Source: Hyperoodon ampullatus (lineage: Eukaryota; Chordata; Mammalia; Artiodactyla; Ziphiidae). From it: a DNA stretch of 64,000 nt. The DNA is taken from positions 682,001 through 746,000 of the forward strand of contig OX457074.1 in NCBI GenBank assembly GCA_949752795.1. The letters run 5' to 3'. The notes below the pieces were generated by a model. It had not been told where the DNA came from. It saw only the letters and a list, made by a program, of their open reading frames with translations, and did not search any database. This document shows positions 33,151 through 45,489 of this stretch, piece after piece. Made by a program: the position numbers and the translations under genes. Numbering within the stretch: position 1 is the stretch's first letter; each line of letters begins with the position of its first letter.

Positions 33151-36096
33151 TATTCAGGGACACTGTCAGGGCCTTAGGGACAGTATCACGGCCTGAGTTA
33201 GTAGTAGTGTCAAGGCCTGAGTTAAGGACAGTGTCAGGGCAAGGCCTAGGAGGAGCATAAGGGTCTCTGTGGGATCAGCATCAGGGGCTGGGGTTGGGCC
33301 TGGGGCTGGGGCTGGGGCTGGGGCTGGGGCTGGGGCCAGGGCTAGGGCTGGGGCTGGGGCTGGGGCTAGGGCTGGGGCTGGGGCTGGAGCTGAGGCTGAG
33401 GCTAAGGCTAGGGCTGTGTCTGGGACTAGGGCTAGGGCTGGGGCTGGGGCTGGGGCCGGGGCTGGGGCCGGGGCCAGGGCTAGGGCTGGGGCCGGGGCTG
33501 GGGCTAGGGCTGGGGCTGGGGCTGGAGCTGAGGCTGAGGCTAAGGCTAGGGCTGTGTCTGGGGCTAGGGCTAGGGCTGGGGCTGGGACTGGGGCTAGGGC
33601 TGGGGCTGGGACTAGGGCTAGGGCTGGGGCTAGGGCTGGGGCTGGGCCTGGGGCTAGGTTTAGGGCTAGGCCCTTAGTTAGGAATAGGGTCAAGGCCTTA
33701 CTTAAGGACAGTGTCAGGGCAAGGCCTAGGAGGAGCATAAAGGCCTCTATAGGATCAGCATCAGGGGCTGGGGCTGAGGCTGGGGCTGGACCTGGGGCCT
33801 TAGTTAGAAATAGTGTCAAGGCCTTAGTTACCACATTGTCAGGGGAAGGCCTAGGAGGATCGTAAGGGCCTCTATAGGATCAGCATCAGGGGCTGGGGCT
33901 GGGGCTGGGGTTCGGGCTAGGGCTGGGACTGCGGCTGCGGCTGGGGCTAGGGCTGGGGCCTTAGTTACGAATAGTGTCAAGGCCTTAGTTAGTGTCACTG
34001 TCAGGGCCTTAGTTAGGTTTAGCATCAGAGCTTTCGTTAGGTATAATGACAGGGCCTGAGTTAGAAGTAGTGTCAGGGCCTGAGTTAAGGACAGTGTCAG
34101 GGCAAGGCCTAGGAGGAGCATAAAGGCCTCTATAGGATCAGCATCAGGGGCTGGGGCTGCGGCTGGGGCTGGACCTGGGGCCTTAGTTAGAAATAGTGTC
34201 AAGGCCTTAGTTACCACATTGTCAGGCGAACGCCTAGAAGGATCATAAGGGCCTCTATAGGATCAGCATCAGGGGCTGGGGCTTGGGCTGGGGGTGGGGT
34301 TGGGGCTAGGGCTGGGACTGCGGCTGCCGCTGGGGCTAGGGCTGGGGCTGGGGCTGGGGCTTGGGCTAGGGCTGGAGCTGGGGCTAGGGGTCGGGCTAGG
34401 GCTGGGGCCTTAGTTAGCAATAGTATCAAGGCCTTAGTTAGTGTCACTGTCAGGGCCTTAGTTAGGTTTAGCATCAGAGCTTTCGTTAGGTATAATGACA
34501 GGGCCTAAGTTAGTAGTAGTGTCAAGGACTGAGTTAAGGACAGTGTGAGGGCAAGGCCTAGGAGGAGCATAAGGGCCTCTGTAGGATCAGCATCAGGGGC
34601 TGGGGTTGGGCCTGTGGCTGGGGCTAGTACGGGGGCTGAGGCTGTGGCTAGGGCTAGGGCTGAGCCTGAGGCTAGGGCTCGGGGTGGGGCTGGGGCTAGG
34701 GCTGGGGCTCGGCCCTTAGTTAGGAATAGTGTCAAGGCCTTAGTTAGGGTCACTGTCAGAGCCATAGTTAGGGTTAGCATCAGAGCCTTCGTTAGGTATA
34801 ATGTGGCCCTGAGTTAGAAGTAGTGTCAGGGCCTTAGTGAGGGACACTCTCTGGGCCTCGATTAGGACGAGCGTCAGAGCCTTTTTTATGTATAATGGCA
34901 GGGCCACAGTTAGGAGGACATTCATTCCCTTATACAGGGACACTGTCAGGGCCTTAGTTAGGGACAGTATTACGGCCTCAGTTAGTAGTAGTGTCAAGGC
35001 CTGAGTTGAGGACAGTGTCAGGGCAAGGCCTAGGAGGAGCATAAGGGCCTCTGTAGGATCAGCATCAGGTGCTGGGGTTGGGCCTTGGGCTGGGGCTAGG
35101 ACTGGGGCTGGGGCTGGGGCTAGGGCTAGGGCTGGGCCTTGGGCTAGGGCTGGAGCTGGGGCTAGGGGTCGGGCTACGGCTGGGGCCTTAGTTAGGAATA
35201 GTGTGAAGGCCTTAGTTAGGGTCACTGTCAGGGCCATAGTTAGGGTTGGCATCAGAGCCTTCGTTAGGTATAATGTGGCCCTGAGTTAGAAGTAGTGTCA
35301 GGGCCTTAGTGAGGGACAGTGTCAGGCCCTCGATTAGGACGAGCGTCAGAGCCTTTTTTATGTATAATGGCAGGGCCAGAGTTAGGAGGAGAGTCAGGCC
35401 CTTAGTTAGGGACACTGTCAGGGCCGTAGTGAGGGACAGTATCACGGCCTGAGTTAGTAGTAGTGTCAAGGCCTGAGTTAAGGACAGTGTCACGGAAAGG
35501 CATAGGAGTAGCATAAGGGCCTTTGTAGGATAAGCAACAGAGGCTGGGGCTGGGGCGGGGGCTGGGGCTAGGGCTGGGGCTGGGACTGAGGCTAGGGCTG
35601 GGGCTAGGGCTGGGCCTGGGCCTGGGCCTGGGACTGGGGCTGCGTGGGGCTGGCGCTGGGGCTGGGGCCTTAGTTAGAAATAGTGACAATGCCTTAGTTA
35701 AGGACAGTGTCAGGGAAAGGCCTAGGAGGAGCATAAGGGCCTCTGTAGGATTAGGGGTGGGGGCTGGGGCTGGGGTTGGGGCTGGGGCTGGGGCTAGGGC
35801 TGGGGATGGGGCTGGGACTGGGGCTAGGGCTGGGGCTGGGACTGGAGCTAGGGCTGGGGCTAGGGCTAGGGCTAGGCCCTTAGTTAGGAAGAGTGTCAAG
35901 GCCTTAGTTAGTGTCACTGTCACGGCCTTAGTGAGGGTTACCATAAGAGCTTTCGTTAGGTATAATGACAGGGCCTGAGTTACAAGTAGTGTTAGGGCCT
36001 TAGAGAAGGACAGTCTCAGGGCCTCGCGTAGGACGAGCGTCAGAGCTTTTTTTGTGTATAATGGCAGGGCCAGAGTTAGGAGGACATTCAGTCCCT
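33151..36096 (+). repeat. 2,946-bp sub-unit, first copy in X1
   Basis: This sub-unit begins TATTCAGGGACACTG and runs to just before the next TATTCAGGG at 36,097. It contains a 387-bp hexamer array (33,284-33,670), several short cassettes, and a final cassette with the unusual TTTTTTTGTGTATAATGG form of monomer 8. It aligns to 36,097-39,030 at offsets of 2,946, falling to 2,940 and then 2,934 through two 6-bp array changes. Confidence 0.85.
33284..33670 (+). repeat. Longest hexamer array in the window, 387 bp
   Basis: This array is related to 24,561-24,808 with a 138-bp internal duplication. The block containing GAGGCTGAGGCTAAGGCT followed by GTGTCTGGG appears twice. GGGGCCGGGGCTGGGGCCGG lies between the copies. 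It consists of continuous G3 and G4 runs on the plus strand. Confidence 0.88.
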
Positions 36097-39030
36097 TATT
36101 CAGGGACACTGTCAGGGCCTTAGGGACAGTATCACAGCCTGAGTTAGTAGTAGTGTCAAGGCCTGAGTTAAGGACAGTGTCAGGGCAAGGCCTAGGAGGA
36201 GCATAAGGGTCTCTGTGGGATCAGCATCAGGGGCTGGGGTTGGGCCTGGGGCTGGGGCTGGGGCTGGGGCTGGGGCCAGGGTTAGGGCTGGGGCTGGGGC
36301 TGGGGCTAGGGCTGGGGCTGGGGCTGGAGCTGAGGCTGAGGCTAAGGCTAGGGCTGTGTCTGGGACTAGGGCTAGGGCTGGGGCTGGGGCTGGGGCCGGG
36401 GCTGGGGCTAGGGCCAGGGCTAGGGCTGGGGCCGGGGCTGGGGCTAGGGCTGGGGCTGGGGCTGGAGCTGAGGCTGAGGCTAAGGCTAGGGCTGTGTCTG
36501 GGGCTAGGGCTAGGGCTGGGGCTGGGACTGGGGCTAGGGCTGGGGCTGGGACTAGGGATAGGGCTGGGGCTAGGGCTGGGGCTGGGCCTGGGGCTAGGTT
36601 TAGGGCTAGGCCCTTAGTTAGGAATAGGGTCAAGGCCTTACTTAAGGACAGTGTCAGGGCAAGGCCTAGGAGGAGCATAAAGGCCTCTATAGGATCAGCA
36701 TCAGGGGCTGGGGCTGAGGCTGGGGCTGGACCTGGGGCCTTAGTTAGAAATAGTGTCAAGGCCTTAGTTACCACATTGTCAGGGGAAGGCCTAGGAGGAT
36801 CGTAAGGGCCTCTATAGGATCAGCATCAGGGGCTGGGGCTGGGGCTGGGGTTCGGGCTAGGGCTGGGACTGCGGCTGCGGCTGGGGCTGGGGCCTTAGTT
36901 ACGAATAGTGTCAAGGCCTTAGTTAGTGTCACTGTCAGGGCCTTAGTTAGGTTTAGCATCAGAGCTTTCGTTAGGTATAATGACAGGGCCTGAGTTAGAA
37001 GTAGTGTCAGGGCCTGAGTTAAGGACAGTGTCAGGGCAAGGCCTAGGAGGAGCATAAAGGCCTCTATAGGATCAGCATCAGGGGCTGGGGCTGCGGCTGG
37101 GGCTGGACCTGGGGCCTTAGTTAGAAATAGTGTCAAGGCCTTAGTTACCACATTGTCAGGCGAACGCCTAGAAGGATCATAAGGGCCTCTATAGGATCAG
37201 CATCAGGGGCTGGGGCTTGGGCTGGGGGTGGGGTTGGGGCTAGGGCTGGGACTGCGGCTGCCGCTGGGGCTAGGGCTGGGGCTGGGGCTGGGGCTTGGGC
37301 TAGGGCTGGAGCTGGGGCTAGGGGTCGGGCTAGGGCTGGGGCCTTAGTTAGCAATAGTATCAAGGCCTTAGTTAGTGTCACTGTCAGGGCCTTAGTTAGG
37401 TTTAGCATCAGAGCTTTCGTTAGGTATAATGACAGGGCCTAAGTTAGTAGTAGTGTCAAGGACTGAGTTAAGGACAGTGTGAGGGCAAGGCCTAGGAGGA
37501 GCATAAGGGCCTCTGTAGGATCAGCATCAGGGGCTGGGGTTGGGCCTGTGGCTGGGGCTAGTACGGGGGCTGAGGCTGTGGCTAGGGCTAGGGCTGAGCC
37601 TGAGGCTAGGGCTCGGGGTGGGGCTGGGGCTAGGGCTGGGGCTCGGCCCTTAGTTAGGAATAGTGTCAAGGCCTTAGTTAGGGTCACTGTCAGAGCCATA
37701 GTTAGGGTTAGCATCAGAGCCTTCGTTAGGTATAATGTGGCCCTGAGTTAGAAGTAGTGTCAGGGCCTTAGTGAGGGACACTCTCTGGGCCTCGATTAGG
37801 ACGAGCGTCAGAGCCTTTTTTATGTATAATGGCAGGGCCACAGTTAGGAGGACATTCATTCCCTTATACAGGGACACTGTCAGGGCCTTAGTTAGGGACA
37901 GTATCACGGCCTGAGTTAGTAGTAGTGTCAAGGCCTGAGTTGAGGACAGTGTCAGGGCAAGGCCTAGGAGGAGCATAAGGGCCTCTGTAGGATCAGCATC
38001 AGGTGCTGGGGTTGGGCCTTGGGCTGGGGCTAGGACTGGGGCTGGGGCTGGGGCTAGGGCTAGGGCTGGGCCTTGGGCTAGGGCTGGAGCTGGGGCTAGG
38101 GGTCGGGCTACGGCTGGGGTCTTAGTTAGGAATAGTGTGAAGGCCTTAGTTAGGGTCACTGTCAGGGCCATAGTTAGGGTTGGCATCAGAGCCTTCGTTA
38201 GGTATAATGTGGCCCTGAGTTAGAAGTAGTGTCAGGGCCTTAGTGAGGGACAGTGTCAGGCCCTCGATTAGGACGAGCGTCAGAGCCTTTTTTATGTATA
38301 ATGGCAGGGCCAGAGTTAGGAGGAGAGTCAGGCCCTTAGTTAGGGACACTGTCAGGGCCGTAGTGAGGGACAGTATCACGGCCTGAGTTAATAGTAGTGT
38401 CAAGGCCTGAGTTAAGGACAGTGTCACGGAAAGGCATAGGAGTAGCATAAGGGCCTTTGTAGGATAAGCAACAGAGGCTGGGGCTGGGGCGGGGGCTGGG
38501 GCTAGGGCTGGGGCTGGGACTGAGGCTAGGGCTGGGGCTAGGGCTGGGCCTGGGCCTGGGCCTGGGACTGGGGCTGCGTGGGGCTGGCGCTGGGGTTGGG
38601 GCCTTAGTTAGAAATAGTGACAATGCCTTAGTTAAGGACAGTGTCAGGGAAAGGCCTAGGAGGAGCATAAGGGCCTCTGTAGGATTAGGGGTGGGGGCTG
38701 GGGCTGGGGTTGGGGCTGGGGCTGGGGCTAGGGCTGGGGATGGGGCTGGGACTGGGGCTAGGGCTGGGGCTGGGACTGGAGCTAGGGCTGGGGCTAGGGC
38801 TAGGGCTAGGCCCTTAGTTAGGAAGAGTGTCAAGGCCTTAGTTAGTGTCACTGTCACGGCCTTAGTGAGGGTTACCATAAGAGCTTTCGTTAGGTATAAT
38901 GACAGGGCCTGAGTTACAAGTAGTGTTAGGGCCTTAGAGAAGGACAGTCTCAGGGCCTCGCGTAGGACGAGCGTCAGAGCTTTTTTTGTGTATAATGGCA
39001 GGGCCAGAGTTAGGAGGACATTCAGTCCCT
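36097..39030 (+). repeat. 2,934-bp sub-unit, second copy in X1
   Basis: This is a tandem copy of 33,151-36,096. The joint at 36,097 is chimeric. Upstream it carries the TTTGTGTATAATGG monomer that elsewhere (17,900; 38,990) precedes CCCTTAGACAGG, but here it runs into CCCTTATTCAGG, the form seen at 33,151. The shared sequence GGAGGACATTCAGTCCCTTA is the likely crossover site. Confidence 0.85.
36230..36610 (+). repeat. Hexamer array, 381 bp
   Basis: This is the sub-unit copy of 33,284-33,670, six bases shorter, with GGGCCAGGGTTAGGGCTG. That gives a perfect GGGTTAGGG inside an otherwise CT-type array. The copy at 48,539-48,919 is the same. Confidence 0.87.
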
Positions 39031-39167
39031 TAGACAGGGACACTGTCAGGGCCTTAGTTAGGGACAGTATCACGGCCTGAGTTAGTAGTAGTGTCAAGGC
39101 CTGAGTTAAGGACAGTGTCAGGGCAAGGCCTAGGAGGAGCATAAGGGCCTCTGTAGGATCAGCATCA

Positions 39168-39525
39168 GGACCTGGGGTTGGGCCTGGGGCTGGGGCTAGG
39201 GCAGGGGCTGGGGCTGGGGCTAGGGCTAGGCCTGGGGCTGGGGCTGGGGCTAGGGCTGGAGCTGGGGCTGGAGCTGGGGCTGAGGCTGAGGCTAGGGCTG
39301 GGGCTGGGGCTGGGGCTGGGGCTGGGGCTGGGACTGGGACTGGGGCTAGGACTGGGGCTAGGGCTGGGGCTAGGGCTGGGGCTGGGGCTGGAGCTGGGGC
39401 TGAGGCTGAGGCTAAGGATGGGGCTGGGGCTGGGGCTGGGGCTCGGGCTCGGGCTGGGGCTGGGACTGGGGCTAGGGCTGGGGCTAGGGCTGGGGCTAGG
39501 GCTGGGGCTAGGTTTAGGTCTAGGC
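39168..39525 (+). repeat. Hexamer array, 358-bp allele (X2)
   Basis: This array has the same length and internal order as 18,081-18,438, including the paired GAGCTGGGGCTGAGGCTGAG motif. Confidence 0.88.
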
Positions 39526-42500
39526 CCTTATTTAGGAATAGTGTCAAGGCCTTAGTTAGGGACACTGTCAGGGCCATAGTTAGGGTTAGCATCACAGCCT
39601 TCGTTAGGTATAATGTGGCCCTGAGTTAGAAGTAGTGTCAGGGCCTTAGTGAGGGACAGTGTCAGGCCCTCGATTAGGACGAGCGTCAGAGCCTTTTTTA
39701 TGTATAATGGCAGGGCCAGAGTTAGGTGGAGAGTCAAACCCTTAGTTAGGGACACTGACAGGGCCAGAGTTAGGAGGAGAGTCAGACCCTTAGTTAGGGA
39801 CACTGTCAGGGCCTTAGTTAGGGACAGTATCACGGCCTGAGTTAGTAGTAGTGTCAAGACCTGAGTTAAGGACAGTGTCAGGGCAAGGCCTAGGAGGACC
39901 ATAAGGGCCTCTGTAGGATCAGCGTCAGGGGTTGGGTTTGGGCCTGGGGCTGGGGCTAGGACTGGGGCTGTGCCTGGAGCTAGGGCTAGGGCTGGGCCTG
40001 GGGCTTGGGCTGGAGCTGGGGCTGGGGCTAGGCCCTTAGTTAGGAATAGTGTCAAGGCCTTACTTAGGGTCACTGTCAGGGCCATAGTTAGGGTTACAAT
40101 CAGAGCCTTCGTTAGGTATAATGTGTCCCTGAGTTAGAAGTAGTGTCAGGGCCTTAGTGAGGGACAGTGTCAGGCCCTCGATTAGGATGAGCGTCAGAGC
40201 CATTTTTATGTATAATGGCAGGGACACAGTTAGGAGGGGAGTCAGGCCCTTAGTTAGGGACACTGTCTGGGCCGTATTTAGGGACAGTATCACGGCCTGA
40301 GTTAGTAGTAGTGTCAAGGCCTGAGTTAAGGACAGTGTCACGGAAAGGCCTAAGAGTAGCATAAGGGCCTTTAGAGGATAAGCATAAGAGGCTGGGGCTG
40401 GGGCTGGCTTTGGGGCTGGGGCTGGGACTAGGGCTAGGGCTAGGCCCTTAGTTAGGAATAGTGTCAAGGCCTTAGTTAGTGTCACTGTCAGGGCCTTAGT
40501 TACGGTTAGCATCAGAGCTTTCGTTAGGTATAATGACAGGGCCTGAGTTAGAAGTAGTGTTAGGGCCTTAGTGAAGGACAGTCTCAGGGCCTCGGTTAGG
40601 ACGAGCATCAGAGCTTTTTTTATGTATAATGGCAGGGCCAGAGTTAGGAGGACATTCAGTCCCTTAGACAGGGACACTGTCAGGGCCTTAGTTAGGGTCA
40701 GTATCACGGCCTGAGTTAGTAGTAGTGTCAAGGCCTGAGTTAAGGACAGTGTCAGGGCAAGGCCTAGGCGGAGCATAAGGGCCTCTGTAGGATCAGCATC
40801 AGGGGCTGGGGTTGGGCCTGGGGCTGGGGCTAGGGCTGGGGCTAAGTCTGGGGCTAGGGCTAGGGCTAGGGTTGTGGCTGGGGCTGGGGCTGGAGCTGGG
40901 GCTGAGGCTAAGGCTAGGGCTGGGTCTGGGGCTAGGGCTAGGGCTGGGGCTGGGGCTGGGACTGGGGCTATGGCTTGGGCTAGGGCTGGGGCTGGGCCTG
41001 GGGCTAGGTTTAGGGCTAGGCCCTTAGTTAGGAATAGGGTCAAGGCCTTCCTTAAGGACAGTGTCAGGGCAAGGCCTAGGAGGAGCATAAAGGGCTCTAT
41101 AGGATCAGCATCAGGGGCTGGGGCTGCGGCTGGGGCTGGACCTGGGGCCTTAGTTAGAAATAGTGTCAAGGCCTTAGTTACCACATTGTCAGGGGAAGGC
41201 CTAGGAGGATCATAAGGGCCTCTATAGGATCAGCATCAGGGGCTAGGGCTAGGGCTGGGGCTGGGGCTTGGGTTGGGTTTGGGGCTAGGGCTGGGGCTGC
41301 GGCTGAGGCTAGGGCTGGGGCTGGGGCTTGGGCTAGGGCTGGAGCTGGGGCTAGGGCTGGAGCTTGGGCTAGGGGTCGGGCTAGGGCTGGGGCCTTAGTT
41401 ACCAATAGTGTCAAGGCCTTACTTAGTGTCACTGTCAGGGCCTTAGTTAGGTTTAGCATCAGAGCTTTCCTTAGGTATAATCACAGGGCCTGAGTTAGTA
41501 GTAGTGTCAAGGCCTGAGTTAAAGACAGTGTCAGGGCAAGGCCTAGGCGGAGCATAAGGGCCTCTGTAGGATCAGCATCAGGGGCTGCGGTTGGGCCTGG
41601 GGCTGTGGGTGGGGCTAGGGCTGGGCCTGGGGCTAGGGCTGAGGATGGGGTTTGGGCTGGGGCTAGGGCTAGGGCTCGGCCCTCAGTTAGGAATAGGGTC
41701 AAGGCCTTAGTTAGGGTCACTGTCAGGGCCATAGTTAGGGTTAGCATCAGAGCCTTCGTTAGGTATAAGGTGGCCCTGAGTTAGAAGTAGGGTCAGGGCC
41801 TTAGTGAGGGACAGTGTCAGGCCCTCGATTAGAACGAGCGTCAGAGCCCTTTTTATGTATAATCGCAGGGACACAGTTAGGAGGAGAGTCACACCCTTAG
41901 TTAGGGACACTGTCAGGGCCGTAGTGAGGGACAGTATCACAGCCTGAGTTAGTAGAAGTGTCAAGGCCTGAGTTAAGGACAGTGTCAGGGCAAGGCCTAG
42001 GAGTAGCATAAGGGCCTTTGTAGGATAAGCATAAGAGGCTGGGGCTCGGACTGGGGTTGGGGCTGGGGCTAGGTTTAGGGCTAGGCCCTTAGTTAGGAAT
42101 AGGGTCAAGGCCTTACTTAATGACACTGTCAGGGCAAGGCCTAGGAGGAGGATAAGGGCCTCTATAGGATCAGCATCAGGGGCTGGGGCTGCGGCTGCGG
42201 CTGGACCTGGGGCCTTAGTTAGAAATAGTGTCAAGGCCTTAGTTACCACATTGTCAGGGGAAGCCCTAGGAGGATCATAAGGGCCTCTATAGGATCAGCA
42301 TCAGGGGCTAGGGCTGAAGCTGGGGCTGGGCCTGGGGCTGGGGCTAGGGCTGGGACTGCGGCTGCGGCTGGGGCTAGGGGTCGGGCTAGGGCTGGGCCTT
42401 AGTTACGAATAGTGTCAAGGCCTTAGTTAGCGTCACTGTCAGGGCCTTAGTTAGGTTTAGCAACAGAGCTTTCGTTAGGTATAATGACAGGGCCTGAGTT

Positions 42501-42749
42501 AGTAGTAGTGTCAGGGCCTTAGTGAGGGACACTCTCTGGGCCTCGGTTAGGACGAGCGTCAGAGCTTTTTTTATGTATAATGGCAGGGCCAGAGTTAGGA
42601 GGACATTCAGTCCCTTATTCAGGGACACTATCAGGGCCTTAGGGACAGTATCACGGCCTGAGTTAGTAGTAGTGTCAAGGCCTGAGTTAAGGACAGTGTC
42701 ACGGCAAGGCCTAGGAGGAGCATAAGGGTCTCTGTAGGATCAGCATCAG

Positions 42750-42968
42750 GGGCTGGGGTTGGGCCTGGGGCTGGGGCTGGGGCTGGGGCTGGGGCCGGGG
42801 CTAGGGCTGGGGCTGGGGCTGGGGCTAGGGCTGGGGCTGGGGCTGGAGCTGAGGCTGAGGCTAAGGCTAGGGCTGTGTCTGGGGCTGGGGCTAGGGCTGG
42901 GGCTGGGACTGGGGCTAGGGCTGGGGCTAGGGCTGGGGCTGGGCCTGGGGCTAGGTTTAGGGCTAGGC
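42750..42968 (+). repeat. Hexamer array, 219 bp (X2)
   Basis: This array has the same form as 30,411-30,629. Confidence 0.85.
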
Positions 42969-45489
42969 CCTTAGTTAGGAATAGGGTCAAGGCCTTAATT
43001 AAGGACAGTGTCAGGGCAAGGCCTAGGAGGAGCATAAAGGCCTCTATAGGATCAGCATCAGGGGCTGGGGCTCGGGCTAGGGGTGGGGTTGGGGCTAGGG
43101 CTGGGACTGTGGCTGCCACTGGGGCTAGGGCTGGGGCTAGGGCTGGGGCTGGGGCTGGGGCTGGGGCTTGGGCTAGGGCTGGAGCTGGGGCTAGGGGTCG
43201 GGCTAGGGCTGGGGCCTTAGTTAGCAATAGTATCAAGGCCTTAGTTAGTGTCACTGTCAGGGCCTTAGTTAGGTTTAGCATCAGAGCTTTCGTTAGGTAT
43301 AATGACAGGGCCTAAGTTAGTAGTAGTGTCAAGGCCTGAGTTAAGGACAGTGTGAGGGCAAGGCCTAGGAGGAGCATAAGGGCCTCTGTAGGATCAGCAT
43401 CAGGGGCTGGGGTTGGCCCTGCGGCTGGGGCTAGTACTGGGGCTGAGGCTGGGGCTACGGCTAGGGCTGAACCTGAGGATAGGGCTCGGGCTGGGGCTGG
43501 GGCTAGGGCTAGGGCTACGGCTCAGCCCTTAGTTAGGAATAGTGTCAAGGCCTTAGTTAGGGTCACTGTCAGGGCCATAGTTAGGGTTAGCATCAGAGCC
43601 TTCGTTAGGTATAATGTGGCCCTGAGTTACAATTAGTGTCAGGGCCTTAGTGAGGGACAGTGTCAGGCCCTCGATTAGGACGAGCGTCAGAGCCTTTTTT
43701 ATGTATAATGGCAGGGACACAGTTAGGAGGAGAGTCAGACCCTTAGTTAGGGACACTGTCAGGGCCGTAGTTAGGGACAGTATCACGGCCTCAGTTAGTC
43801 GTAGTGTCAAGGCCTGAGTTAAGGACAGTGTCAGGGCAAGGCCTAGGAGTAGCATAAGGGCCTTTGTAGGATAAGCACCAAAGGCTGGGGCTCGGGCTGG
43901 GGATGGGGCTGGGGCTGGGGCTGGGACTGGGCCTAGGGCTGGGGCTGGGGCTGGGGCTGGGGCTAGTGCTAGGGCTAGGCCCTTAGTTAGGAATACTGTC
44001 AAGGCCTTAGTTAGTATCACTGTCAGGGCCTTATTTCGGGTTAGCATCAGAGCTTTCGTCAGGTATAATGACAGGGCCTGAGTTAGAAATAGTGTTAGGG
44101 CCTTAGTGAGGGACAGTCTCAGGGCCTCGGTTAGGACAAGCTTCAGAGCTTTTTTTATGTATAATGGCAGGGCCAGAGTTAGGAGGACATGCAGTCCCTT
44201 ATACAGGGACACTGTCAGGGCCTTAGTTAGGGACAGTATCACGGCCTGAGTTAGTAGTAGTGTCAAGGCCTGAGTTGAGGACAGTGTCAGGGCAAGGCCT
44301 AGGAGGAGCATAAGGGCCTCTGTAGGATCAGCATCAGGGGCTGGGGTTGGGCCTTGGGCTGGGGCTAGGACTGGGGCTGTGGCTGGGGTTAGGGCTAGGG
44401 CTCGGCCCTTAGTTAGGAATAGTGTCAAGGCCTTAGTTAGGGTCACTGTCAGGGCCATAGTTAGGGTTGGCATCAGAGCCTTCGTTAGGTATAATGTGGC
44501 CCTGAGTTAGAAGTAGTGTCAGGGCATTAGTGAGGGACAGTGTCAGGCCCTCGATTAGGACGAGCGTCAGAGCCTTTTTTATGTATAATGGCAGGGTCAC
44601 AGTTAGGAGGAGAGTCAGGCCCTTAGTTAGGGACACTGTCAGGGCCGTAGTGAGGGACAGTATCACGGCCTGAGTTAGTAGTAGTGTCAAGGCCTGAGTT
44701 AAGGACAGTGTCAGGGCAAGGCCTAGGAGTAGCATAAGGGCCTTTGTAGGATAAGCATCAGAGGCTGGGGCTCGGGCTGGGATTGGGGCTGGGGCTGCGG
44801 CTGGGGCTGGGCCTGGGCCTGGAGCTAGGGCTGGGGCTCGGGCTAGGCCCTTAGTTAGGAATACTGTCAAGGCTTTAGTTAGTATCACTGTCAGGGCCTT
44901 ATTTCGGGTTAGCATCAGAGCTTTCGTCAGGTATAATGACAGGGCCTGAGTTAGAAGTAGTGTCATGGCCTTAGTGAGGGAGTCTCAGGGCCTCAGTTAG
45001 GACGAGCTTCAGAGCTTTTTTTATGTATAATGGCAGGGCCACAGTTAGAAGGACATTCATTCCCTTATACAGGGACAATGTCAGGGCCTTAGGGACAGTA
45101 TCACGGCCTGATTTAGTAGTAGTGTCAAGGCCTGAGTTGAGGACAGTGTCAGGGCAAGGCCTAGGAGGAGCATAAGGGCCTCTGTAGGATCAATATCAGG
45201 TGCTGGGGTTGGGCCTTGGGCTGGGGCTAGGACTGGGGCTGTGGCTGGGGCTAGGGGTTGGGCTACGGCTGGGGCCTTAGTTAGGAATAGTGTCAAGGCC
45301 TTAGTGTCACTGTCAGGGCCTTAGTTAGGGTTAGCATCAGAGCTTTCGTTAGGTATAATAACAGGGCCTGAGTTAGAAGTAGTATCAGGGCCTTAGTGAG
45401 GGACAGTCTCAGGGCCTCAGTTAGGACGACCGTCAGAGCTTTTTATATGTATAATGGCAGGGCCAGAGTTAGGAGGACATTCAGTCCCT

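Larger units (their letters stand above)
26782..39030 (+). repeat. 12.3-kb beta higher-order unit X1
   Basis: This is the first of three successive large units, delimited at TAGACAGGG following ATTCAGTTCCT. It is 12,249 bp. X2 is longer mainly because its array at 39,168-39,525 is 90 bp longer than 26,918-27,185. From about 27.2 kb to 33.6 kb the offset to X2 is a constant 12,339, then 12,309 after a 30-bp array change. Private markers include GGGACTGG near 28,583, where the other copies read GGGTCTGG. The unit contains two 2.9-kb sub-units at its right end. Confidence 0.85.
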
